This document shows positions 31,963-43,610 of a stretch of 64,000 bases of DNA, in pieces. The translations under genes were made by a program, and so were the position numbers. This DNA is from Mycogone perniciosa (Eukaryota; Ascomycota; Sordariomycetes; Hypocreales; Hypocreaceae): NCBI GenBank assembly GCA_025331125.1, contig JAOALB010000001.1, positions 620,001-684,000 on the forward strand, read 5' to 3'. Below the pieces are notes generated by a model. The model searched no databases and was not told where the DNA came from. It saw only the letters and a program-made list of their open reading frames with translations. Each line of letters begins with the position of its first letter. Position 1 is the first letter of the stretch.

Positions 31963-34900
31963 GATGGGTGAAGAAAGATTGGTCAACCAGGGATGGATCG
32001 ATGGAAGAGATGTCGAAGGGGAGTCTGGTCCGATGCGGATTGATGCGCTGGGGGTAAATTATGAGGGAGAGGAGATGTTCAAGACAAGAGACGCCTGGGG
32101 ATGCTTGCGTCGTCGTGATGTCGCGGCTAGGCGGGATTCTGGGGTCGTAGGCGTCGTCGTCAGCTGGGGGCCTTCGTATGCCGCGGAAATTGCCACAGTG
32201 ACTGCAAAAAAGTCACCCCTCTCAGAGCGCTAGGACGTTGGGTTAGTCGAAGTGTGTTCGTCGCCGTTTCGAGCTTCTTGATCGGGCGCGCTCAAGAAGA
32301 GCCGTGTCGAGTCGCAGTCGAGGTCGCAGGCCGTGAGGATTGGTTGCAAAGGGCAGGCTTCCTCAACACTTGTATCGTCTCTGGGAGGTGGCCAGCGCTT
32401 GGAGAGAAGGTCGACACAGAGAGACAAGCGGAGGGGGGTGGTGGAGAAGAGATGGGATTTGGCCGGCCTCAGTGCGGAATAAAGAGGCTTGGATGGGGGT
32501 GGCCTGGGAGGGCCTGAGAGCCTGGGAGAGGGTGTGCGTCTGGTCCTTTGGCCCTTTGGCGTGCTGGCGTACTTCGTACTGGAGCCACTGATGGCAGTTT
32601 ACGAGTACGCGTCAGCTGGAAACCCCAGCCAATCACCATCGCCACAGCCGCCCCCAGCCCAGGGTATTGCTCGGTGAGAAAAGACAGCTGCAGGTACTAG
32701 TACCTGGCACGAAGCTCTCGGTACTTTGAGAACTATCAGGGTCAGATGGCCTGATGGCTTGTGAGGCATGGGACTCTCTGGGGCCGCGTGTGGTAGCGGT
32801 ACTCTGTACGGAGCAAACGGGAGAGCATTCGTCGTCACATTCGTCGTGGCAATACATTTCCGGATTATCCACATTTTTGCCTCTAGACGCGAATGTGATT
32901 GCGCCATGGGATGAATAGAAGCCATCTTCAACGTGGCGACAAGACTGTGAGCACCTACAGATTTACTTGGTACCTTCTGCGGAGTAGGCAGTCAAGTATT
33001 AGAGGTTACATTGCTGCTCGACTGGGCACGGAGTACAGTAGGCAGTCTCGTCCAGTGTTGCGGACAATGTACCCACTGGGCCTGTGTGTCGGTGGCAGAC
33101 GTACTGGTACCCGGGCGCTAGCTTGGAGACGGTACAGCGCCATTGAGGGCGATGACGAGGCACGCAACGCAACATGGGCTTTCCATTTTCGCAGTGGCAG
33201 TGGCACGGTCGATACCAAGTTGATTTGGCCGCGCATCGTCATACCAGGGCGCTGTACTAGTGAAGTACGAGTGGTCCACCCTTCTGGACCCTCATTTCTT
33301 CCGTCTGGTTATTGTTGTCTGCAAGTCACCACCTCGTGCCTCGTTAGCTGGTTCCTAGCTATTACGAGTAGTCCGTTTAGCCCTTGAACACAAACTTTTT
33401 AGTCCCCGTAGCATCATAACAGTACGAGTAGGGCTCGTAGTAGTAATATGCAAAAGCACAGTGAACGAAACACCCTTCTCGGATGAACTTATGGAGTACT
33501 TCGTACGAAGTACAGGCGATTTAATCGCTGTCCGTAATTTTTCTATCGACTTGAAGCCCCTTGCACAGTACCCGCTCCACCGAAATCGCACGGTGCATGT
33601 ACCCGCACTGTAGTTGTATGTAGGCGCAGCTTGCAGACAACTGGACGAACCCCTCCATCATCGATATCGAATCAGCCTTGCGTCTGCCCTGGTCTTGGTC
33701 CTCCTCAGCAGGACTGTATATGGTCATATTCGGCATCTTGAGATTCTGCTTCTGGATGAATCACTCGCGGATATGTGATTATGTCACAGTTAAGCATCAC
33801 CGCCCTCCCTTGACTTGAGGGCATAGTGGGTATTCGTCTCCCGGCCTCATTCGCCCACAACATGTTTGCATATACTATATGTTCAAACGGCCGGTTCACC
33901 AACCTGTTTTGGGAAGTAAATGATGGTTTATCTCATACAGACTGTCAAAGAGACATGATTCAATATCTCTGGTATGCATCAAATATTCTCTACAGAGTAG
34001 GTTCCGACCATCTCGCGCAAGGTACTACGAGTATGCTCTAAAGCAAGGCTAAAACAAGGGTCCCTTTTTTACTTCGAGATATGCTTGTCCAACTTTCACC
34101 TAGCTCACAGAAATATCCTCCAATCAAGCTCAGAGGAAATGGGAATCAATCTTCTACGTTCACAGCCGGGGCGTGGTGTTAGGGGTGTGAGGCCGCGTCA
34201 TCCTCCGCTCTCCCTTGATTTGGGGGCTTGCGTGCAGCTTCTGATGGCCAACTCCACTCTTAACCACCTCGATTCGATGGGGCAACAGTGAATACAACTC
34301 GCATGCCTTTGTCAAGTGGCATCGGAACAATACAACCAAGATATGCTATATCCATGAACAAATACATTCGAGATACTCCGTATATGGCCACGAAAGAACA
34401 ACCCGTTATGAAGACTTTATTGTTTCTGAGCAGAGGTCTCATCGACCCCAAGTCACACAAACCAATGGCGGTCCACTATTTCAAATATCTGACCTCCATG
34501 TCAATAACGACTTGGCAACTGAGTCAATGCATCATCAGATATCAGACGAATAGAGTGGTATGCAGGATGTACACGCACACAACCACCTCGGAATCGCCGC
34601 ATCGGAGCCTCTCCACATATCAATACTCTCAAGAACCTAAATCAACCATATCCATACGAACACCTACATACATACACATGTACACTTTAGTCAATCCCTA
34701 GCATGTTGGTCTTTTCTTGGTCCCATGGAGCACGCCGTTTTCTCGTACTACTCTCTCACCACAACCTCAACAAGGCCGAGCCGATCATATGTCAAAACTC
34801 CAGCCAACATTAGGCACATCCCGAACGTCATGCAGCCCACGAGGCCAGGATCGTTTGAAGGGAGGGAAAGGACGTGCCCAGTCTTGCCCAAGCGCAGCGT

Positions 34901-35552
34901 CAACGGACGCGCGTAATCCGACTGGACCCCCTGTTCATCCAACAACCAACTCCCGTACTCGTAATTGGTTTCGTCGATGGGGCTTGCGTAGTACATACAC
35001 ATCTGATGAATTCTCCTTTAATAAGTATCTTCATATAAGTATGTATGTATAAATATTTGTAAGGGAACATGACAAGGAATAGCTTCAAGCAGGATGAAGT
35101 AGTTGTCACTTGGTGAATCATCAAAGTGGACTGGCTCCTCCTCCTCCTCCTCCTCGCATTACGAATGCTCACCCCATAAGAATACTTATTAGATCTTTTT
35201 CAATTCAGCTCAATGTATTCAGTGCACATTATACTTCGTACATCATGTACAATAACTCTACAGCCAGGTGTACATACATCCGAGTGCGTTAACGGGAATT
35301 CGGGCGTGCGTATCGCCACAAACTCGGAGCAACAAGATCCATCGTGTACACATCCCCGATGATAGATCTGCCCCATCTAAATTTACAAAAGCAATCTCTT
35401 TTCTCTGTACCATCATGACGTTCAAGTCCACCGGCAGGTGAAGACCATTCAACATATCGGTCCTATCCGATATCAACAAACCTCTCAGCAAGCCTGACCA
35501 ACCACGCATGTCCGCAACGTCACCCAAACACGCAACATGACAGAATTTTTTT
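31963..35552. other. Gene-poor spacer of 3.6 kb
   Basis: Between the PNG1 start and the UTP4 3' end. ORFs are short and unbiased. It holds intergenic-motif copies (for example 32570, 33487-33515 and 34375), a 25-bp imperfect direct repeat (33800-33824 and 34205-34229), and a CTC/TCC microsatellite (35135-35155). The first several hundred bases next to 31962 must include the PNG1 promoter. Confidence 0.65.
35135..35155. repeat. (TCC)7 microsatellite
   Basis: Seven TCC units in a gene-poor spacer. Confidence 0.9.
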
Positions 35553-38255
35553 TCATCTCTCCCACTCCTCACCGACATAATACCTCTCTGGCATCTCCAC
35601 ATCCCACGTAGGCCTCTCCACTAGCGCAACCTCCAAAGGTTGGTCCACTGTGTTGAGAGTGACGATACCAAGGACCGGGCGGTATTTGTAAGTTATCCAC
35701 CAACTCTTGCGCTGGGCACCAGCCTCGTCATTGTCCGGCTGGGTGCCGGTGTTGCCGTTCGTATTACGGAGTTGGGATAGCTCGCCATCCGGAGCGTCGG
35801 CCATGTCCTCATCGCTGTCGCTCTCTTCTCCTCGTGGAGAGGCATTACCCACGTCAATGTCCTCCCAGTTGCCATTGACGTATTTTCCAATGCGGTGGGG
35901 CGCCAGGCTCTCTTGGGCCATCTTGCCTCCGGCACCGGTAGTACGGCTGGTTCTCTTGCGTTTTGTGCCCTGCTGCAGTTCCAGGCCAACAATTGCATCG
36001 CTTTCGGGCTTGGGTAAGTCCTGCGACATGTCTAGCATGAGAAGAAACGAAACACCATAGACCCAAAGGCGAGGGCCCTGCCAAAAAGCACCTTTTGCCA
36101 GATCAAGAAGGTCCTGCACCGGTGCCGGAAGAGATTTCCGAGGGTGTCGGCGTGACCAGGGCGTAAGAGAGCCTTGGAGGGGGTGGAAGGCTAACACATG
36201 CCAGGAAGCGGTGATGGCGGCAAGAGTGTAGTCCTTGACAGCATCTACGTCGCTCTGACTTGCGTTGCTCGTGGGTACATCTTCCGAAAACGATAAAACC
36301 ACCGGTGCCGCGAGTAGCTTCGGAAGCAGCTTCGCATTTGGGTTGCGAATCCATCGCTGGTTGACGTTGGCTGCGGCATCTTCCTCATCCTCGGAGAGGT
36401 CACTGTCGCTTTCTGAGGATACCGACGCGTCATCTGCTCCCTCTTTGTCACTGCTCTTATGCAGGTTTTCGTCGGGGCCACGTAAGATCCATGTATCAAT
36501 GTAGCCAGCGATGTCGGCAACGGCCACCATCTTTGAGTCGGTGGAGAACGTAACATGCGTAATGTTCCTGTCGTAGCTTCTCAGCCCTCCATTGAGGAGG
36601 TATCGCGGGATTTGGCGTCGGATACGAGCGAGTCGTTGTAAGTGGATGGTGACGGAGTTGTCTGCCCCGTCGACCGCTTCGATGCTTGCCATAATAACGC
36701 GGGAACCATCCTGGACAGCACATAACCATTTGCCGTCCGGAGACAGCTGGAGTTGCGAAGCACCAGCACCTCTCAATTTCTGTGGGAGTTCGATTGAGGA
36801 AAGCTTCACGTCTGAAGGCTTCATTGGGTCTTGATGCTCCAGGCGGAAGGCTTTGATATCGGTCGCTGTCGAAACAATCAGAAAGGTACCGTCGTGGTTG
36901 ATGGTGGCGGATGCAATGTTGGAGTCTCCTTTGACTACGATAGTTTTGAGGAGCTTCCGGTTTTGGTTAATGTCAACGTTCTCGGCACCAGAATTGAAAA
37001 TCTCCGTGGCTGGCTTTCTCAGGACCCAAACATGGACCTCTCGCTCCCACCAACTGACAATGAATCTAGCCTTCTGGGCACTTGAGATGGGCGGTTGCTG
37101 TGGTAGATTGCTGATCGTTCGGTGGTTTTCCCGTCCCATTTCTTTCAAGGGAACCACCATGAGGTTCGAGTCCGGACCTTTGATAGAGTTAGCTCCATTT
37201 GGCAAATCAGCAAGACTGAGGGCAATGGCAATCTAACCTCCTGTAACGATGACACTAATGCGGCCATGCTCAAAGGATGCCATAGCCTTGACATCATGGT
37301 CGTGGTATCTCCTCCCCCAAACCTTGCTCCATCGATTGCCAGCCCCTGCGTTCAGCTTGTAAAGGACAGTACGTCGGTCCATTCCGCCGCTCATGATAGT
37401 GGTTCCATCAGCGCTGATGGCCAGACTGAGGACATCTTGCTTATGGCTTTGCAGCCTTTGGGATTGCGTATAGGTCTTGCCATCCCAGATGCAGACCTGG
37501 CCGGTAGAATCAGCTGAGACAATGTTGCCGCCTGGAAGGCACTTGACCGACCACACGATGATGTCTTTTGATCCGCTAACCAGGTCAGATCCCAGAGTCA
37601 TGCGTCGGAGCATATGACCCCTGGTGATATCGTAAGCTCGGATGGTGCTGTCTGAGCAGCCCACAATGACGACTTTGCGAGACTGGAACGTGACGCTGAC
37701 CATCTGGGCCTTCTTGGTCGGAGACCTGACAACTACTCGCTGAAAGCGGAGGTCGTCATCTTCGACGGAGTACATGACCAATTCGCCATCAATGGTGCCG
37801 GCGATCAGCTTGTTCGAGTATTGGCTGTCTTGGGTTGCGTCCAGAGCTGGAGGTTGCGCCGCAATGCACCAGATGTCGCCATGCTGTCCACTTGCATGTC
37901 TTTTGGGCTTACCCTTTTCGAGGTCCCACTCGGTGACAGTAGAGGTGTATCCGATGCTAAAAAGGCGCGACTTGCCAGTGGCGACGCGACCATCTCCAAG
38001 ATCTTGGTCCGGCTCGTTCACCCACACCAGCCCGTCAATGCTTCGATCCTTGCCGCCGCGGATCACGAGCTCCTGATGCCACGTCCCGCTGGAAGGGTTC
38101 CATATCTCAATATCGCCATTTGCGCGTCCAACTGCCAACCTTGCGATAGAGCTCTTCTTGGCAGACCTGGAGCTCGGATGTGAGAAAGCCACGGCATTGA
38201 TCGCGGAGGGCTGGTAGGGCACGAAGCGGCAACGGTGGACATCCATGGCAACCAT
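35553..38255 (-). CDS. UTP4: U3 snoRNP-associated WD40 protein Utp4 (cirhin)
   Basis: Two exons, 38255-37238 and 37177-35553, with a 60-bp GT-AG intron carrying a GCTAAC branch site, give 880 residues. An alternative ATG three codons on (38246, MDVHRCRFVPYQPSAINAVA) is equally plausible and fits orthologues better. Utp4 is a t-UTP subunit of the small-subunit processome in the nucleolus, needed for 18S rRNA processing and early rDNA transcription. The N-terminal start and repeated WD40 blades are seen (LAVGRANGDIEIWNPSSGTW, LFSIGYTSTVTEWDLEKGKP, VVIVGCSDSTIRAYDITRGH, IVSADSTGQVCIWDGKTYTQ, TIMSGGMDRRTVLYKL). The second half holds more degenerate blades, an acidic insert (SSESDSDLSEDEEDA) and a conserved end (YKYRPVLGIVTL ... 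WDVEMPERYYV). It is divergent from NPT1. Confidence 0.9.
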
Positions 38256-39086
38256 GCTCGATCGGCTTCGTTTCTTGCAGTCGATTGATTCGTTTGCCAA
38301 AATCCGGTGTATCCCGGCCGCCGAAGAATGCCAGGGCTGCAAAACAGGCTGATGTTGGAAGTTCGGGAAGCTGCAGAGAAAAAAAAGAGTGCCAGCCTCG
38401 TCCAGAATTTTTTCCAGGACTTAGCTAGGCTGGCGAATTAAGCAGCGGCCCATGCACGGCTGCCAGTGCCCCTCCACCCCACCAAAAATTTCTAGCAGCT
38501 CAGCGGCCACAGCGGGCTGACTAGGCTCGCTTTCAGGGTGTTTGAATGCAAGGCGCCCTGAAAAGCCGCCTGTCTACGGAGTTTCTAGCGAATGATGGCA
38601 TGGAACAGTATCCGTAGTATTGGACGTTTTTCTTCATGAAGCAATCGTTCGATCGCATACCAGCAGATGCCCCGCAACCCGGCAAAGTCCGATTTCGCCC
38701 TGGAATTGTTCGCATATCGTCCGTCACCTCTCATAACAACTGCAGAGAGGTCTCGTGAGTCAGCAGTCCCGATGCTGCCGCCTCTCCTCTTTTAATCCCG
38801 AGCATCTCGGTGACAAATCCCCTCTCTTCATCACTTGGGCCATCGATACAGAGCCATTGAGTCTCTGGCAAAGCCGGGAGTCTGGGACAGCACTCCGAAA
38901 TTGATATCTATCAAGGTCAATACCTGCCCCGCCAACGCTGAAACATCCCACTCCAAGCGCCGCGGACAGCCGCCTCAGAAGAGACCTCAAGGCCGCATTC
39001 ACTCGCCTCCCCTGTTGTCCTCCCTCTTCAGTGTCTATTCTCCTTAAGCCGACGCGCACTTGCGCCACAACATCTGCCTCGCCATC
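38256..39086. promoter_or_regulatory. Divergent promoter region UTP4 / NPT1
   Basis: 831 bp between divergent starts holding both promoters. Pyrimidine-rich tracts (CTCC/TTCC) occur in the last 150 bp before NPT1. No clear regulatory element could be named. Confidence 0.5.
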
Positions 39087-40615
39087 ATGGACTTCAATAG
39101 CTCTTCGCCCTTCCCAGAGGGAGTAATCTCCTTCCTCGACACGGACTTGTACAAGTTGACAATGCAATGCGCCGTCTTCAAGTTCTTCAGGGATGTCCCG
39201 GTGACTTATGCCTTCACAAATCGCACTCCCGACAAGAAGCTCTCCAGGGCTGCTTTCAAGTGGCTAGAGGAACAAATCCGAAGTGCGCCGTTGCTGCTCT
39301 ACCTATGTCCCTTTGATTTCATGTGGCCGTTAACAATCTGCAACAGAGCTCGGTAACATCTCCCTCTCAAACGAGGAATATCGATTCCTTCAGGAACACT
39401 GCAAATATTTGACCCCCGACTATCTTGAGTTCTTGAAGGAGTTCCGGCTACGACCCCGAGAGCAAGTTATTGCAACATTTACCCCTGTTGGAGATGACAC
39501 CGGTGCCGACTCGGACATTGGAGACGTCGGCATGGAGATCAAGGGCACATGGGCAGACACGATTCTCTACGAGATTCCGATCCTGGCACTGACCTCCGAG
39601 GCCTACTTCCGCTTTATGGACACAGATTGGAGCTACGCGGGACAGGAGGAACAGGCCTTTGAGAAGGGCGTGTGGCTCTTGGAAGCAGGATGCACAACCT
39701 CTGAGTTCGGAACGCGCAGACGGCGTGACTACCATACCCAGGCACTGGTATTCCGCGGCCTTGTCAAAGCATCCAAGGAAGCGGCTGCAAAGGGCTTTCC
39801 TGGGAAATTGACTGGAACGAGCAATGTGCATTTGGCCATGCGATTTGGCATTCCTCCAGTTGGAACTGTAGCCCACGAATGGTTCATGGGTATAGCCGCC
39901 ATCACAGGCGACTACAGAAAAGCTACGGAGGAGGCACTAAGGCATTGGGTCAGCTCTTTTGGTTCAAACTTGGCCATTGCCTTGACAGATACATTCGGTA
40001 CGCAAGAGTTTCTCAGGGCATTTAGCTTGCCAATCCGCCCAGTCGATGGTGGCTTCCCCCCTGAAGTCTTCCAAAAGGAAGACGGAAGCATGAAGACATA
40101 CGCCGAAATGTTTGCCGGTGTGCGACAAGACTCTGGGGACCCTGCCGAGTATGTTAAGTCTTTGCGGGAATATTATGATCAGCAAGGCATCAAGGATAAG
40201 AAGATTATTGTCTTTTCAGATTCGCTCAATATCGAGCGGTGCTTGGAGTACAAGCAGGTCTCTGAACAATTTGATTTCCAGCCTACATTTGGTGTTGGAA
40301 CTTTCCTGACCAATGACTTCACTCATCTCAAAACGGGTACTAAGTCGGTGCCCCTAAATATCGTTATCAAACTCAGTTCGGCTGGAGGGCGGCCAGCTAT
40401 CAAGATCAGGTGAGTGTCTTCCTTACAGCATTATGCATCAAATTCATGAAATTCCCGTCATAAGACTAACTAATTCAACTAGCGACAACATCGGAAAGAA
40501 TACCGGCGACAAGGAAGTCGTTGAGAAGGTCAAGCGAGAGCTCGGTTATGTGGAACGCGAGTGGAAAGAGGGCGACGAGACTGCACGATGGGGGAGGGAG
40601 GATGATACCAACTGA
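39087..40615 (+). CDS. NPT1: Nicotinate phosphoribosyltransferase
   Basis: Three exons, 39087-39282, 39347-40409 and 40483-40615, give 463 residues. Junctions ([32 protein letters not shown]) keep frame and use GT-AG introns. The enzyme makes nicotinate mononucleotide from nicotinate and PRPP with ATP, the first step of NAD salvage (Preiss-Handler). Family motifs are [11 protein letters not shown] at the N-terminus, the phosphorylated His in [42 protein letters not shown] text (here [16 protein letters not shown]), and [14 protein letters not shown] with FSDSLNIE for PRPP binding. Length agrees with yeast Npt1 (429) with a slightly longer C-terminus. Divergent from UTP4. Confidence 0.92.
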
Positions 40616-41215
40616 AAGGGACACGACCACTGGGAAAGGAGCAATGCGCGTTTGCGCATAAACAATACTGAGCGGCAATTCGAACCATTTCGTAGGAAAT
40701 ATCAAGATAGAGAGAGATAAAAGGGGCGTACCCAGGCGAGAAAGCTGAAAGCGTCATACCCAAAACAGAGCGAATATTGAACGGAAAGCGCAGATCTGAA
40801 ATGTACATGACGCAAGTCTGGGTCTCAATCGTACTTACTGACAGAATGGGTGGAACGGAACAATTCCAGGGGTTGTTGCAGTGGTCTGTCCATAACAACG
40901 GCGTATGCGTTACTTGTTGGTGGCTGCCTCTGTTTCTTGGTGGTTGACTGATTTGAAACGCAATTCAGGTTGCCAGCATAGGAAGGAATCGCTGAAATGG
41001 ACGTCTGTATATAGCAGCAGGTACAATCAAGGCCAGTACCAGAACGACACTCTGCTCCCGTTTTCTCCCTTTCTCTTCTCCCTCTCTTCATCTTGTTCGT
41101 CGTCGTCTTCTACTCAGGCGACACGTTTTTTGGCTTCTTTTTGGGATCCGATTTTGGAATGATCTCTTGGAGGCATCTTACTCTTTGAATTGATCTTATC
41201 AAAACGAGGTTCACC
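40616..41215. other. Spacer between NPT1 and the WSC gene
   Basis: 600 bp. The last 200 bp are pyrimidine-rich (TTCTCCCTTTCTCTTCTCCC near 41060) and probably form the promoter and 5' UTR of the WSC gene. No gene seen. Confidence 0.55.
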
Positions 41216-43610
41216 ATGCCAAACCAGCCTCCTCATCACACAGACTCCGTCTGGCCAGTACCCCGGTCGCCAGCAACTCGCCGCAGAGCACTGGCGTTTT
41301 CTGGACTACTTCTACTGGTCCTTGTTGTTCTTGGTTCTATCAAGTTGATTGCTGTCGAGGCTGTGAAGTTCGAAAAACGAGGCATTGCCAAACGACAGTT
41401 TCAGCTGGGTGGGATTTTGGGGGAGGCATTTCGTGGAGTAGTGATCCCTAGGAAGTCATTCATACCCTTTTTACTAATGAAATTGGAAGGTTATCAGTGC
41501 GAAGACCAATGATTCTGAACCTGAACTCGACAATACACAGCCAGACTCCGCGGAAACTCACCCTACCTCTAGTATCACAATCAAGCCTCTTGTTTCCTCA
41601 AACACTTCACTGGACCGTTCAATCAAGAGCACCAGCAGTCTAGGCGGTCCGAGTCCCTCTGCGCCGGTGAATGGAGCCGCTGATCCCAATGACCTCAATG
41701 ACAGTCATTCGAAAAACATTCTCGCGGCCTTGACACAAGCTGTGAAGGAGGTTATAGAGGGATCTTTCCAGCTCTCACCTGTGACGCCGGATAGCTCTGG
41801 AGATGATGCTTTGTCCGAAGTGTTATTAGGCGGGAACACGGAATTAACGTCAGACACATCGGTTCTTCCGCGACCTTCTCCGCCTTCACCGTCTCCAACT
41901 GCGTCGATAGGTATTCTTGGCGGTTTGTCAGGAATCGGCCTCTCATCAGGAGTTATCCATGCCCGAGCGGATATGCAACCATCTCGGGCAGTTTCTTCAG
42001 ACGACAGTTATTCATTTCTCAGTTGTCTATCAAACATTGTTGCCGAAATCTCTGATATCGATCCGGCGGCTGCTGTCAGACTTATCGATGCTGTTCTGGG
42101 AGCTCTCCGTGTGAATTCAACTGCCATAGCCTCGATTGTTCCACAGGTGGCTGGACAAGCTTCCGTTAATACTGCCGACCTGCTGCCATTCATCATCCCC
42201 GCTGTTGCCAGTGCCATGGGCGAACCTGTGCACCCATATCCTTCCACTGACTCTTTGGACTTGGTAGAAACTTTGAACAAAGTGCTCGGGCAGGGATCAG
42301 CTGTCATCAACGATCTCACCAAGACAATGGGGAGCATCACCGATCCAGCGCTTCAGTCCGTGCTCAACCAATTGGCGAGTATCATCAGTGCTGCCGCCAA
42401 TTATCTGAGCGTACCTCTCTGTGCAGTCATACAAGTATCAGACAATGTAACCTACGAAGTCATCATGCCTTGCGTTTCTGCCCACGCTGGGCCTCCCGTT
42501 TCAACAGGACAACCCACCTCAATGCCAGTGCAATCCGCAACTGGCGCAGGGCCAAATATCCCTGGTTCCATGAGCATTGTGACTCTGGTGTCTCCCAGTG
42601 CTTATCTTCCTCCGGGAAGCGAGACGCCTGCCCCAATACCAGTTCCGATCAGCGAAGACCCAAATAGGACTGATGGACAAGGACCATCTCCGGGTATAAC
42701 ACCAACTCCTACTCAGAAGGACGGCGAAGGTGGTACTCCAACCAACCCAAATGTATCGAGCGGTGTTGCACCAGTCCCTTCGAGCTGCCCTGTCGTGGAG
42801 TACCCTCCATGTCCCACATGCCCATCTTGTGATCAGTGTCCACCACAAAACTGTCCCACGCTGGGGCCTAATGATCCAAGTGTTCACCCATCCCTTGATC
42901 CGTCTGTTGGTCCCTGTCCTGGACGAGGTTTCAAATGCGCAGAGTGTCTCAACGGGTGGTTCTGCCCTCCTCAAGAAACACCTGCTCAAGTGGTTCCTTG
43001 TGGGCTTGGGTGGCCATGCTATCACTGCCCATCGGGCTGGTTCTGTGAGTCCGAGAAAGTCCCAAAATCGACTCCTAGCCCAACTGCTATCACCAGTGTG
43101 GCCGACAAAACAAGCACTGAAAATCAGGCGACACCTACTCCTGTCCCTGATCCTGATCCTGACAACCTCCCCGCAAACTGGACCTATTTGGGATGCTTTC
43201 AAGACGCCATTTCCCGGACCCTCCTAGGTGCTAAGCCTATTGACTATCTCCAGGGAGACATGTCACGCGCCGCATGTATCGACCATTGCAGCTCCAGGGG
43301 GTACTGCTTTGCCGGGACCGAGTACGGCAAGGAGTGTTGGTGTGGCAGTTATATTCGAGATGATGCCATTCGACTACCTGCGACTCAGTGCGGGATGCCT
43401 TGTCAAGGCGCAAAAGGAAGCTGTGGTGGGAGTTGGGCTATAGCTGTGTATATGGGCCCAGGAGAGAGCAAACCGCCTAAGAAACCATATGGCGCTATGT
43501 CACAACTTCTTGCGAGTTTCAAGGCTGACACGGAGGGATTGCGCCTACAGGGAAGGCGCAGTATTGGGTCAGCCCAATCGCACATCCAACCAGCCATTCA
43601 TGGGCGATGA
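41216..43610 (+). CDS. Type II membrane, Cys-rich WSC-domain protein (secreted-side, cell-wall associated)
   Basis: Two exons, 41216-41437 and 41490-43610, with a GT-AG intron (donor GTAGTG or, one codon later, GTGATC; acceptor GGAAG), give about 780 residues. A basic N-terminus (RSPATRRR) precedes one hydrophobic helix (ALAFSGLLLLVLVVLGSI), which predicts a signal anchor with the large C-terminal part outside. The ectodomain starts with a Ser/Thr/Pro-rich stretch, then a helical region. A Pro/Thr-rich linker follows, and a Cys cluster (CPTCPSCDQCPPQNC; CPGRGFKCAECLNGWFC; CGLGWPCYHCPSGWFC). Near the end is one WSC domain (WTYLGCFQDAISRTLLGAKP ... CFAGTEYGKECWCGSYI ... CGGSWAIAVY). WSC domains bind carbohydrate and occur in wall-stress sensors, but those have a C-terminal membrane helix and cytosolic tail, which this lacks. 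Confidence 0.85.

Noticed and set aside
24420..32000. Possible secondary-metabolite cluster around the MDR oxidoreductase
   Set aside because: No PKS, NRPS, terpene cyclase, P450 or cluster transcription factor is present nearby.
37150..37175. GGTTCGAGTCC, a tRNA B-box-like sequence
   Set aside because: It lies at the exon/intron border of UTP4, has no A-box partner at the right distance and no cloverleaf.
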